Source of the DNA: ZLKRG08 sp051006515
Lineage (GTDB): Bacteria > Actinomycetota > Actinomycetes > Nanopelagicales > Nanopelagicaceae
Direction: 5' to 3'
NCBI GenBank assembly: GCA_051006515.1
Contig: JBPCTD010000061.1
Location: forward strand, 1-41,519
Length of the DNA: 41,519 bases
The notes under the pieces are model-generated. The model was not told the origin of the DNA. It saw only the letters and a program-made list of their open reading frames with translations, and did no database searches. Each line of letters begins with the position of its first letter. The first letter of the stretch is position 1. This document shows, one piece after another, positions 6,690 through 14,356 of the stretch. Both the position numbers and the translations under genes were made by a program.

Positions 6690-8423
6690 ATGTTTAAGCG
6701 CTGGAGAGCAATACCTATATTGATGGCAATTATTGCAATCAGCCTCCAACCTGCGCTTGCAGAAAACCCGCAACCGCGAAAAATTTATAGTGGGTGGATT
6801 CCTTATTACGGAATGAAGACTTCACTGCCACATGCGTTAAATAATGCAGATTTAATCCGCGAGGTAATGCCATTCTGGTACACCTTTAAATACAACGGCA
6901 AAGTTCCTTCAATACAGGATCTCTATTCGCCGGCAAATCCAAGTGTTCCAATCGCGCAGCCACTTAGCGCTATGCAAAATGCAGGGTTTACCATCATTCC
7001 GACTATTACTGATGGCACGGACAAATTAGTGCTTGCAAACCTGCTTGCGACTGAAAGTGGAAGAATTGCATCGGTAAAAGTAATTAATGATTTAGTGCTT
7101 GCAAATAATTTTGATGGCATTGATTTGGATTTTGAAGGTTTTGCGTTTGTAGACGGTAACAGCTCTTGGGATAAGACCAAACCCAATTGGGTGGCATTTG
7201 TAAAACTTCTAAGTGCAACTTTGAAGGCAAATGGAAAATTGCTATCAATGACCACGCCATATTTATTGGACCCGGCAAGCGGTAAACGCGGATATTACGT
7301 TTATGCCTGGGCAGAGATCGCACCATTTATTGATCGTCTTCGCATCATGACATATGACTTTTCTGTGGCAAAGCCTGGTCCTATTGGTCCATTGAGTTGG
7401 ACTGAAGACACAGTTAAATATGCAGTTTCAATCATGCCAGCTTCCAAAGTATTTGTGGGCTTGGCTGGATACGGAAGAGATTGGGTAACTAGAGTTGTTG
7501 GAGTTTGTCCGGCAGATGTGGCAAAGACGGTCTCTACATCTGCAAAAGCAGCAACTTTCTTAATGCGAAATGCTGCAACTTTGGCAGCAGGTTATGGCGC
7601 AAACATCACATATAACGATAAATTCCAAGAAGCCACTTTTACTTATCAGAAAACTTACAACGGTAATACGGCTACAGGGTTAGCTACTAGTTGCACTGCA
7701 ACCAGAGTGGCGTGGTATCAAGATGCAAAGGCTTTTGAAGCTAGAGCGCAGTTGGTTGGTAAATATCGCTTAGGCGGAGTAGTTGCATGGACAGTGGGAT
7801 TTGAAGATCCAATTGCGATGACCAATATTAGAAATGTGGCCTTATCTATTGCACCAGATAAGGTAGTTTCAACGATTACTACAGATTTATCAGATTTTAT
7901 TTATGGCACTCCAATAAATCTAAGTGGCATATTCACTTTAGCCGATAAGCAACCAATTGCTGCACTGCCAGTTAAAGTGGAAGTAAAAAGCGATGATGAC
8001 CTTAATTGGCGAGAAATCTCAACGTTAACAACTGGAAATGATGGAAAGTTAAATCTTCAGCTATATCTCGGCAAGAACCAAGCGCTTCGTTTACGAAGCG
8101 AAGGTACTTGGGAGCGCCTTGAAGGTCTTTCAAATCTACAAACTTTGACAGTCAGGCCACAGATAAAAATCTCTGCGCCAAGTAGCGCGTTATCCAAGAG
8201 CCAAGTGAGCATTTTGGGACTGGTTACACCTGGCAAAGAGGCAAAGGTCTCTTTAGAAAGATTTGATGGTAAGTGGATTGAAGTTGCGACCACCACCGCA
8301 GATATCAATGGAAATTATCAATTTTCATATAGTTTAGGTTCATCAAGCGTGAATCCATTTATTAAGTTACGCACCAGCTCAAAAGGCGGTCAATCAGTAG
8401 CGGTAACTATTGCTGTCAGGTAA
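6690..8423 (+). CDS. Secreted glycoside hydrolase family 18 protein with two C-terminal beta-sandwich domains
   Basis: A 577-residue exported protein. The ATG at 6690 is preferred over the upstream in-frame start at 6567, because it begins a typical signal peptide (FKRWR, a hydrophobic core, cleavage likely after ALA at residue 24) and does not run into argF. Residues about 30-340 are a family 18 TIM barrel: GWIPYYG near the start, the catalytic motif FDGIDLDFE with Glu149 as acid/base, and the RIMTYDFS strand. This resembles the YaaH/chitinase-like branch that acts on N-acetylglucosamine polymers such as chitin or peptidoglycan. Residues about 350-577 look like two Ig-like beta-sandwich domains, as in actinobacterial cell-wall enzymes. 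The substrate is not decided by the sequence; wall remodelling and scavenging of chitin-type sugars are both possible. Confidence 0.82.
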   Translation: MFKRWRAIPILMAIIAISLQPALAENPQPRKIYSGWIPYYGMKTSLPHALNNADLIREVMPFWYTFKYNGKVPSIQDLYSPANPSVPIAQPLSAMQNAGFTIIPTITDGTDKLVLANLLATESGRIASVKVINDLVLANNFDGIDLDFEGFAFVDGNSSWDKTKPNWVAFVKLLSATLKANGKLLSMTTPYLLDPASGKRGYYVYAWAEIAPFIDRLRIMTYDFSVAKPGPIGPLSWTEDTVKYAVSIMPASKVFVGLAGYGRDWVTRVVGVCPADVAKTVSTSAKAATFLMRNAATLAAGYGANITYNDKFQEATFTYQKTYNGNTATGLATSCTATRVAWYQDAKAFEARAQLVGKYRLGGVVAWTVGFEDPIAMTNIRNVALSIAPDKVVSTITTDLSDFIYGTPINLSGIFTLADKQPIAALPVKVEVKSDDDLNWREISTLTTGNDGKLNLQLYLGKNQALRLRSEGTWERLEGLSNLQTLTVRPQIKISAPSSALSKSQVSILGLVTPGKEAKVSLERFDGKWIEVATTTADINGNYQFSYSLGSSSVNPFIKLRTSSKGGQSVAVTIAVR

Positions 8424-8434
8424 TAAAAAAAAGT

Positions 8435-8446
8435 TAAAATTGGCAC
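8435..8446 (+). promoter_or_regulatory. Candidate leaderless promoter of clpS (-10 TAAAAT)
   Basis: TAAAAT at 8435-8440 is followed by six bases and the ATG of clpS. The 23-base gap after the glycosidase holds an A-run but no ribosome-binding site, so a leaderless transcript is the simplest reading. Confidence 0.5.
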
Positions 8447-8737
8447 ATGGCTAAGACCAGTACCCAACTTGATGAAGAGCTAAAAGCGATATTTAGCAAT
8501 GATCGACTTTGGGTCACGATAGTGTGGGATGATCCCGTTAATTTAATGTCTTACGTAACCTATGTTTTTATGGAGTTGTTTGGATACACCAAAGAGCACG
8601 CAACTGAATTGATGTTAAAGGTGCATAACGAAGGTAAAGCAGTAGTTTCCAATGGGTCTCGCGAAGAGATGGAACGTGACGTGCAACGTCTACATGAGTA
8701 TGGACTTTGGGCCACCATCTCGAAAGAAGAGCTATAA
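8447..8737 (+). CDS. clpS: ATP-dependent Clp protease adaptor ClpS
   Basis: A 96-residue adaptor that hands N-degron substrates to the ClpAP/ClpCP protease. The core is typical: WDDPVNLMSYVTYVFMELFG followed by a helix ending in MLKVHNEGKAVV and the final strand LHEYGLWATI. The DDPVN segment corresponds to the substrate-binding edge of the family. It is followed directly by a DUF2017 gene, the standard actinobacterial pairing. The start has no Shine-Dalgarno and a -10-like hexamer six bases upstream. Confidence 0.95.
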   Translation: MAKTSTQLDEELKAIFSNDRLWVTIVWDDPVNLMSYVTYVFMELFGYTKEHATELMLKVHNEGKAVVSNGSREEMERDVQRLHEYGLWATISKEEL

Positions 8738-8738
8738 A

Positions 8739-9302
8739 TTGGCTACAACTGGTTTTAATCGCCACGGTGAAAACGAATATCAAATAACTTTCTCTGAATC
8801 CGAGCGCGAAGTTCTTATTAATTTAAGTGAACAGTTAATTGAACTATTAGCTGAACGGGTTGATCATGCACATGATGATCCACTTGCTGCAATGGTTGGA
8901 ATTACGGTTCATGACACGCCGCCAGAAGACGAAGTCTTATTGCGCTTACTGCCAAATGCTTATGCAGATGAACAAGCCTCCTCAGAATTTCGTCGCTATA
9001 CCGAATCAACTCTGCGCGAAAAGAAACGCGCTCATGCCATGACAATTCGAAGCAATGTCATTAATGCAGGAGAAAATGTGGTTGATATTGATCATGAAGG
9101 TGCAATGGCCTGGCTTGGTGGATTAAACGACATTCGATTAGCACTTGGCGTTCGCTTGAAAATCGAAGATAGTAATCAAGAACATTTAGAGCTATTAAAA
9201 CCTGACGATCCGTTACGCGCGGTGTATGCGGTATATACCTGGCTTGGATGGTTACAAGAGAGTTTAATTCAAGCGTTAATGGATGATGTTCCAGAACGCT
9301 AA
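8739..9302 (+). CDS. DUF2017 family protein
   Basis: A 187-residue soluble protein of unknown function that resembles DUF2017, a family found next to clpS in actinobacteria (for example Rv1332 beside Rv1331). The frame is open back into clpS to 8652, but that would overlap clpS by 86 bases. The TTG at 8739, one base after the clpS stop, is the only start codon near the expected N-terminus and suggests stop-restart coupling. The protein looks mainly helical, with acidic patches and a WLGWLQESLIQALM segment close to the end. A role linked to N-degron proteolysis is suggested only by the neighbourhood. Confidence 0.75.
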   Translation: MATTGFNRHGENEYQITFSESEREVLINLSEQLIELLAERVDHAHDDPLAAMVGITVHDTPPEDEVLLRLLPNAYADEQASSEFRRYTESTLREKKRAHAMTIRSNVINAGENVVDIDHEGAMAWLGGLNDIRLALGVRLKIEDSNQEHLELLKPDDPLRAVYAVYTWLGWLQESLIQALMDDVPER

Positions 9303-9311
9303 ACTTCCGAC
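9300..9311 (+). promoter_or_regulatory. Candidate leaderless promoter of prfB using the upstream stop codon (-10 TAAACT)
   Basis: TAAACT at 9300-9305 begins with the TAA stop codon of the DUF2017 gene and is followed by exactly six bases and the ATG of prfB. The nine bases between the genes hold no Shine-Dalgarno. Internal translation by coupling is the alternative. Confidence 0.42.
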
Positions 9312-10412
9312 ATGGCCGAACGCGATTATCACGGGGAGATTGCTGCCCTAAGTCAGACGCTTTCGGGAATTGAAGAAGTTCTTGATCTGCCTAAGTTAAA
9401 AATAGAGGCAGAGAAACTTGAAGTCGAAGCTGGCGCAACTGACCTTTGGAATAATTCAGAGAATGCACAGAAAGTAACATCGAAATTAAGTCACACCCAA
9501 GCACAGATAAATAAATTAGTAACGTTACGTCGTCGCATCGAAGATCTACCAGTTTTGCTCGAACTTGCAACCGAAGCGGGGGACAAGAGCGCATTTGCCG
9601 AAGCGGATATTGAACTAGATGCAATCACCAAAGTTCTGGGAGAGCTAGAAGTACAGACTCTGCTATCTGGTGAGTATGACGAACGAGATGCGCTAATCAC
9701 CATTAGATCTGAGGCCGGTGGCGTTGAAGCATGTGATTGGGCTGAAATGATCAGCCGCATGTACCTACGTTATTGCGAACGCCATGGCTACAAAGTTGAT
9801 GTTCTTGATACCTCGTATGGTGAAGAGGCCGGTATTAAATTAATGACTTTTCGAGTCAGTGCTCCATATGCCTACGGAACTTTATCGGTTGAACAAGGCA
9901 CTCACAGATTAGTCCGAATTTCACCGTTTGATTCGCAGAGTAGAAGACATACTTCATTCTGTGGCGTAGAAGTGGTGCCAGTTGTAGATCAGAGTGACCA
10001 TATTGAAATCGATGAAAAAGAAATTCGAGTGGATGTTTATCGCTCTTCTGGGCCAGGTGGGCAAGGCGTTAACACAACAGATTCTGCAGTTCGAATTACG
10101 CATATGCCTACCGGAATTGTAGTTTCATGTCAGAACGAACGTTCGCAAATTCAAAATAAAGCTACTGCAATGGCAGTATTACAATCAAAATTACTTGAAA
10201 GACGAAGACAAGAAGAGCAAGCAAAGATTGATGCGCTTAAAGGAAGTAACTCAGGTTCTTGGGGAAATCAAATGCGTTCATATGTATTGCATCCATATCA
10301 AATGGTGAAAGATCTACGAACCAACCATGAAACCGGCAACACTCAAGCAGTTCTAAATGGTGAGATAGATGACTTTATTGAATCAGGAATTCGCTGGCGC
10401 CGAACTGCGTAA
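9312..10412 (+). CDS. prfB: Peptide chain release factor 2
   Basis: A 366-residue translation release factor for UGA and UAA stop codons. The stop-codon-reading tripeptide SPF lies in LVRISPFDSQSRRHTSF, and the peptidyl-tRNA hydrolysis loop GGQ is at residues 249-251 in SSGPGGQGVNTTDSAVR. The frame is continuous from the ATG, so the programmed +1 frameshift that controls RF2 in E. coli is absent here. It lies next to ftsE-ftsX, as in many actinobacteria. Confidence 0.97.
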   Translation: MAERDYHGEIAALSQTLSGIEEVLDLPKLKIEAEKLEVEAGATDLWNNSENAQKVTSKLSHTQAQINKLVTLRRRIEDLPVLLELATEAGDKSAFAEADIELDAITKVLGELEVQTLLSGEYDERDALITIRSEAGGVEACDWAEMISRMYLRYCERHGYKVDVLDTSYGEEAGIKLMTFRVSAPYAYGTLSVEQGTHRLVRISPFDSQSRRHTSFCGVEVVPVVDQSDHIEIDEKEIRVDVYRSSGPGGQGVNTTDSAVRITHMPTGIVVSCQNERSQIQNKATAMAVLQSKLLERRRQEEQAKIDALKGSNSGSWGNQMRSYVLHPYQMVKDLRTNHETGNTQAVLNGEIDDFIESGIRWRRTA

Positions 10413-10517
10413 TATCTCACTTTTCTCATAATTTATTTAATTTACGCGTGGCATGCTGATAATCAAAAGCCCTAAATAGCCGATTTCTGCTGCCACATTA
10501 CATAAACTTGCCCAGTT

Positions 10518-11207
10518 ATGATCAGATTTGAAAACGTAAGCAAGATTTACAGCGGTCAAGATAGACCTGCGCTTGATAATGTAAATCTCGAAATAACCAA
10601 AGGCGAATTCGTCTTCTTGGTTGGTCTATCTGGTTCGGGTAAGTCCACATTCTTGCGATTGGTCTTACGCGAAGAGCGTCCAACTACTGGCGTGATTCAT
10701 GTTGCTGGTAAAGATTTAAATACTCTGCCAAACCATAAGGTGCCTGAGCTACGTCGACAGGTGGGCACGGTTTTTCAAGATTTCCGTTTACTTCCAAATA
10801 AAACTATTACCGAAAACGTGGCTTTCGCGCTCCATGTTCTGGGCCACTCCCAGAAAGAGATTAACCGCGAGGTTCCGGAAGTGCTGGAACTGGTTGGGCT
10901 TGAAGATAAAGGTGATCGCAAACCATCTGAAATCTCAGGTGGCGAACAACAGAGAGTGGCGATCGCAAGAGCATATGTAACCAAACCACCAATTTTGATT
11001 GCCGACGAACCAACTGGAAATTTAGATCCAGCCACATCAATCGGAATTATGAAATTACTAGATCGAATTAATCGCGATGGCACAACAGTTTTGATGGCTA
11101 CCCATGATTCAGGAATTGTGGACCAAATGCGAAAACGAGTCATCGAATTGGATCACGGCCATGTGGTGCGCGATCAAATTCGTGGCGTTTATGGATATAC
11201 GGGGTAA
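10518..11207 (+). CDS. ftsE: Cell division ATP-binding protein FtsE
   Basis: A 229-residue ABC ATPase that works with FtsX to switch on peptidoglycan hydrolases at the division site. Walker A is GLSGSGKST, the signature is SGGEQQR and Walker B is ILIADEPTGNLDP, with the switch histidine in ATHDS. The ATG at 10518 follows a 105-base gap. A TAAACT hexamer (10503-10508) nine bases upstream and an extended -10-like TGCTGATAAT (10455-10464) are candidate promoters; no ribosome site is seen. ftsX starts three bases after its end. Confidence 0.96.
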   Translation: MIRFENVSKIYSGQDRPALDNVNLEITKGEFVFLVGLSGSGKSTFLRLVLREERPTTGVIHVAGKDLNTLPNHKVPELRRQVGTVFQDFRLLPNKTITENVAFALHVLGHSQKEINREVPEVLELVGLEDKGDRKPSEISGGEQQRVAIARAYVTKPPILIADEPTGNLDPATSIGIMKLLDRINRDGTTVLMATHDSGIVDQMRKRVIELDHGHVVRDQIRGVYGYTG

Positions 11208-11210
11208 AGC

Positions 11211-12113
11211 ATGCGCGCAAGATTTATTGCTAGTGAAGTAGGAATCGGATTAAGGCGTAACGCCACAATGACTTTTGCCGTCATTGTCACTACTGCAATC
11301 TCTTTGAGCTTACTGGGTATTGGATTGCTTTCTAATGCTCAAGTTCGCGCCATGAAAGATTATTGGTACGACAAAATCGAAGTTTCAGTATTTCTTTGCA
11401 GTTCACTTTCTGAATCTCCAGCATGTGCTGGCGGTGTTGTCACAGCGGATCAACGCTTATCAATTCAGCAAGACCTACAAGCACTTCCAGTAGTAGATGA
11501 GGTGTATTACGAATCTCAAACAGAAGCGTTCTCAAGATTCCAAGAACGCTTTAAAGATTCTGCAATTGCACAGAATGTGACTGCAGATCAACTACCTGAA
11601 TCTTTCCGTGTTAAATTAAAAGATCCGACGCAATACGGAGTAGTGGTATCTGCATTTACAGGTCGACCCGGTGTAGATGTGGTTCAAGACCAACGAACTA
11701 TTCTTGATAAATTCTTTAAATTGCTAGGAGTGCTAAGAGATGGTGCAGTTGCCGTCGGTCTAGCTTCAGTGCTTACCGCCGCGCTATTAATCAGTAATAC
11801 TCTACGGATTGCTGCATTTAATCGTCGCCGCGAAACAAATGTGATGAAGTTAGTCGGCGCTACTTCTTGGTCAATCCAGCTACCTTTCTTACTAGAAGGT
11901 ATCTTCTCTGCATTTATTGGTTGGATTTTGGCGACTGGTTTATTGGCGGGCATAAAGCAGGTTATCGATACCAAAATTGCGCCGCTTCTTACCTTTACTA
12001 AATTCTTTGGTTGGAATCAGGTTTGGATTGCATCTGGTTGGCTTCTTCTGACTGGATTCCTAGTATCGATGCTCGCTTCTACGCTGACACTTCGCAAGTA
12101 TTTGAAGGTCTAA
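11211..12113 (+). CDS. ftsX: Cell division permease-like protein FtsX
   Basis: A 300-residue membrane partner of FtsE. It has an N-terminal membrane helix (about residues 20-42), a large outside domain (about 45-170, with two cysteines at about 64 and 73 that could pair) and three C-terminal helices with the FtsX motif RIAAFNRRRETNVMKLVGA. The outside loop normally recruits a wall hydrolase such as RipC. In many actinobacteria smpB follows ftsX; here murI follows instead, and smpB is not in the window. Confidence 0.95.
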   Translation: MRARFIASEVGIGLRRNATMTFAVIVTTAISLSLLGIGLLSNAQVRAMKDYWYDKIEVSVFLCSSLSESPACAGGVVTADQRLSIQQDLQALPVVDEVYYESQTEAFSRFQERFKDSAIAQNVTADQLPESFRVKLKDPTQYGVVVSAFTGRPGVDVVQDQRTILDKFFKLLGVLRDGAVAVGLASVLTAALLISNTLRIAAFNRRRETNVMKLVGATSWSIQLPFLLEGIFSAFIGWILATGLLAGIKQVIDTKIAPLLTFTKFFGWNQVWIASGWLLLTGFLVSMLASTLTLRKYLKV

Positions 12114-12126
12114 TAGAGTTAAGCGC
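12114..12126 (+). promoter_or_regulatory. Candidate leaderless promoter of murI (-10 TAGAGT)
   Basis: TAGAGT at 12114-12119 comes directly after the TAA stop of ftsX and is seven bases before the GTG of murI. There is no Shine-Dalgarno in the 13-base gap. Confidence 0.38.
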
Positions 12127-12957
12127 GTGAGCCACGCATCTCCCAATTCAATAGATTCAGCACCAATTGGGATCTTTGATTCCGGCGTTGGTGGATTGAC
12201 TGTTGCCAGAGCAATTATCGATCAGTTGCCAAATGAATCGATTATCTACATTGGTGATACCGCTCGTGGTCCTTATGGCCCAAGAAAGTTAGCCGAAGTT
12301 CGCGAATTTTCTTTAGAGATAATCGATTTTTTAGTCAAGCGCGGATGTAAAGCTATTGTGATTGCTTGCAATACTGCAAGTTCTGCGATGTTAAGAGATG
12401 CCAGAGAGCGCTACTCAATTCCGGTAATTGAAGTTATCCAACCTGCTGCGCGCCGTGCAGTGGCGGCAACTCGCAGCGGCAAAGTTGGAGTTATCGGAAC
12501 TCAAGCAACTATTGATTCCAAATCTTATTTAGATGCATTTGCGGCAGCGCCACAATTACAAATAACTTCAGAAGCCTGCCCAAAGTTTGTGGAGTATGTG
12601 GAAAGAGGCGAGACCAGCGGCGTTGAAATCACACAGATTGCACGTGAATATTTGAAGCCAATGATTGACGCCAAAATTGATACTTTGGTTTTGGGTTGCA
12701 CCCACTACCCGCTTTTAACTGGCGTTATTTCTTATGTAATGGGCGAAGGAGTAACGCTAGTTTCATCAGCAGAAGAGACTGCTAAAGATCTATATCGAGT
12801 ATTGGTTGAAAGCAACCTCTTGCGAAGCGAAACTGGCAAAGCACCTACATATGAATTCCTAGCCACCGGTGCTACAGATCAATTTGAAGTTTTGGCTCGA
12901 AGATTTTTGGGGCCAGAGGTAGCTAAAGTTAAACATCAAGAATTAACACAGGGGTAG
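12127..12957 (+). CDS. murI: Glutamate racemase
   Basis: A 276-residue cofactor-free racemase that makes D-glutamate for peptidoglycan. Both catalytic cysteines are in place, in VIACNTASSAM and LGCTHYPLLTG, and the N-terminal motif is IGIFDSGVGGLTVARA. The start is a GTG. It heads a murI-rph-rdgB run; M. tuberculosis has the same order with a metallo-beta-lactamase-fold gene in between, which is missing here. Confidence 0.97.
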   Translation: MSHASPNSIDSAPIGIFDSGVGGLTVARAIIDQLPNESIIYIGDTARGPYGPRKLAEVREFSLEIIDFLVKRGCKAIVIACNTASSAMLRDARERYSIPVIEVIQPAARRAVAATRSGKVGVIGTQATIDSKSYLDAFAAAPQLQITSEACPKFVEYVERGETSGVEITQIAREYLKPMIDAKIDTLVLGCTHYPLLTGVISYVMGEGVTLVSSAEETAKDLYRVLVESNLLRSETGKAPTYEFLATGATDQFEVLARRFLGPEVAKVKHQELTQG

Positions 12958-12959
12958 CG

Positions 12960-13685
12960 ATGCAAAGAAATGATGGAAGAGCCGACAATCAATTACGTGA
13001 AATCAAATTTACTCGCAACTGGTTGAGCAATGCGGAGGGCTCAGTAATTGTTGAATTTGGAAATACTCGTGTTCTCTGCGTTGCAACATTTACTCCTGGT
13101 GTTCCGCGATGGTTAAAGGATTCAGGTAAAGGTTGGGTTACTTCCGAATACGCAATGTTGCCACGTGCTACACACACTCGTTCTGATCGCGAAAGTGTTA
13201 AAGGAAAACTTGGTGGCCGCACTCAAGAAATCTCCAGATTGATTGGCAGATCATTGCGGGCAATTATTGATAACGATCAACTCGGAGAGAACACAATAGT
13301 TTTAGATTGCGACGTGTTACAAGCAGATGGTGGCACAAGAACTGCAGCAATCACTGGCGCATATGTTGCGCTATCTGATGCAATCACATGGGCCAAAGCA
13401 AATGGACATATCAAATCTGACGCTAAAGTTCTAAAAGATTCAGTTGCTGCTGTAAGTGTTGGCATTATCAATAATCGACCAATATTGGATCTCTGCTATG
13501 AGGAAGATGTACGCGCAGAAACCGATATGAATGTGGTAATTGCGGGAAATGGTGACTTTATCGAAGTGCAAGGCACCGCTGAAGGCGAACCGTTTAATCG
13601 AGATTTATTAAATGGCCTACTTGATTTAGCAGTTTTCGGTTGTGCTGAATTGGCTAAATTGCAAAAACTATCATTCAATGATTAA
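12960..13685 (+). CDS. rph: Ribonuclease PH
   Basis: A 241-residue phosphorolytic 3'-5' exoribonuclease that trims tRNA 3' ends and forms a hexameric ring. Recognisable family stretches are YAMLPRATHTRSDRE, GRTQEISRLIGRSLRA, LDCDVLQADGGTRTAAITGA and GTAEGEPF. It begins two bases after the murI stop, with an AGGGG ribosome site inside the end of murI. Length is normal. Confidence 0.97.
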   Translation: MQRNDGRADNQLREIKFTRNWLSNAEGSVIVEFGNTRVLCVATFTPGVPRWLKDSGKGWVTSEYAMLPRATHTRSDRESVKGKLGGRTQEISRLIGRSLRAIIDNDQLGENTIVLDCDVLQADGGTRTAAITGAYVALSDAITWAKANGHIKSDAKVLKDSVAAVSVGIINNRPILDLCYEEDVRAETDMNVVIAGNGDFIEVQGTAEGEPFNRDLLNGLLDLAVFGCAELAKLQKLSFND

Positions 13686-13704
13686 TTGAAGCACTAAACA
13701 TTTT

Positions 13705-14292
13705 ATGAAATTAGTTTTAGCAACTAAGAATCAAGGTAAAGTAATTGAATTTCGTAGGATACTTGAGGAACTTGGCGCTACAAATCTAGAAGTTTTGGGT
13801 ATGGATTCTTTTCCAGAAATTGGTGATATCGAAGAGACTGGGAATACTTTTCAAGAAAATTCTTTATTAAAAGCGCGAACTATTTCCGAGATCACTGGCT
13901 TAGCTGCGTTAGCCGACGATAGCGGAATTTGCGTAGATGCATTAGATGGCGCACCTGGAATTTACTCTGCACGTTATTCAGGCAATGGTGATGCGGCAAA
14001 CAATCAGAAATTACTGGCTGAACTTCGTGAAGTTTCTGATGAAAAACGCACTGCTTATTTCATTTGTGTTGCAGCTTTTGTCAGGCCAGATGGTTTTGAG
14101 AAGTTAGCTGAAGGGCGTTTTTACGGCAAGATCCTGCATGAGGTTAGGGGTTCGGGTGGATTTGGGTATGACCCGCTCTTTCAACCAGATGGGTTGAGTT
14201 GCTCAGCCGCAGAGCTATCTGCGCAGCAGAAGGATGAGATAAGCCATCGTGGCATCGCGTTGCGTGCAATCGCGCCTTACATAATCGGGTAA
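13705..14292 (+). CDS. rdgB: XTP/dITP diphosphatase (non-canonical purine NTP pyrophosphatase)
   Basis: A 195-residue house-cleaning enzyme of the Ham1/RdgB family that removes dITP and XTP from the nucleotide pool. The substrate-binding opening ATKNQGKVIEFRRIL, the catalytic LADDSGICVDALDGAPGIYSARY region and GSGGFGYDPLF are all present, as is the end motif with SHRG. The ATG is 19 bases behind rph with no Shine-Dalgarno; it ends the murI-rph-rdgB run. Confidence 0.96.
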   Translation: MKLVLATKNQGKVIEFRRILEELGATNLEVLGMDSFPEIGDIEETGNTFQENSLLKARTISEITGLAALADDSGICVDALDGAPGIYSARYSGNGDAANNQKLLAELREVSDEKRTAYFICVAAFVRPDGFEKLAEGRFYGKILHEVRGSGGFGYDPLFQPDGLSCSAAELSAQQKDEISHRGIALRAIAPYIIG

Positions 14293-14310
14293 AATTTCAA
14301 CATCAAAAGT

Positions 14311-14334
14311 GGTTCTTTTCATTTATTGAGAACC
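14311..14334 (+). promoter_or_regulatory. Hairpin in the leader of the lysine-rich membrane protein gene
   Basis: GGTTCT (14311-14316) and AGAACC (14329-14334) form a 6-bp stem with a 12-base loop between rdgB and the next gene. A TAAAAT hexamer at 14290-14295 overlaps the rdgB stop codon and could start a transcript that includes it. It could equally be a weak terminator; there is no strong T-run. Confidence 0.3.
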
Positions 14335-14356
14335 TTAGAGAAATATGGAGAACTAA

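Noticed and set aside
8652..8738. Longer DUF2017 protein starting inside clpS
   Set aside because: This part is clpS read in another frame. The TTG just after the clpS stop gives the expected length.
9312..9420. Programmed frameshift in release factor 2
   Set aside because: The prfB frame is continuous from the ATG; no early in-frame TGA or slippery CTTTGA site is present.
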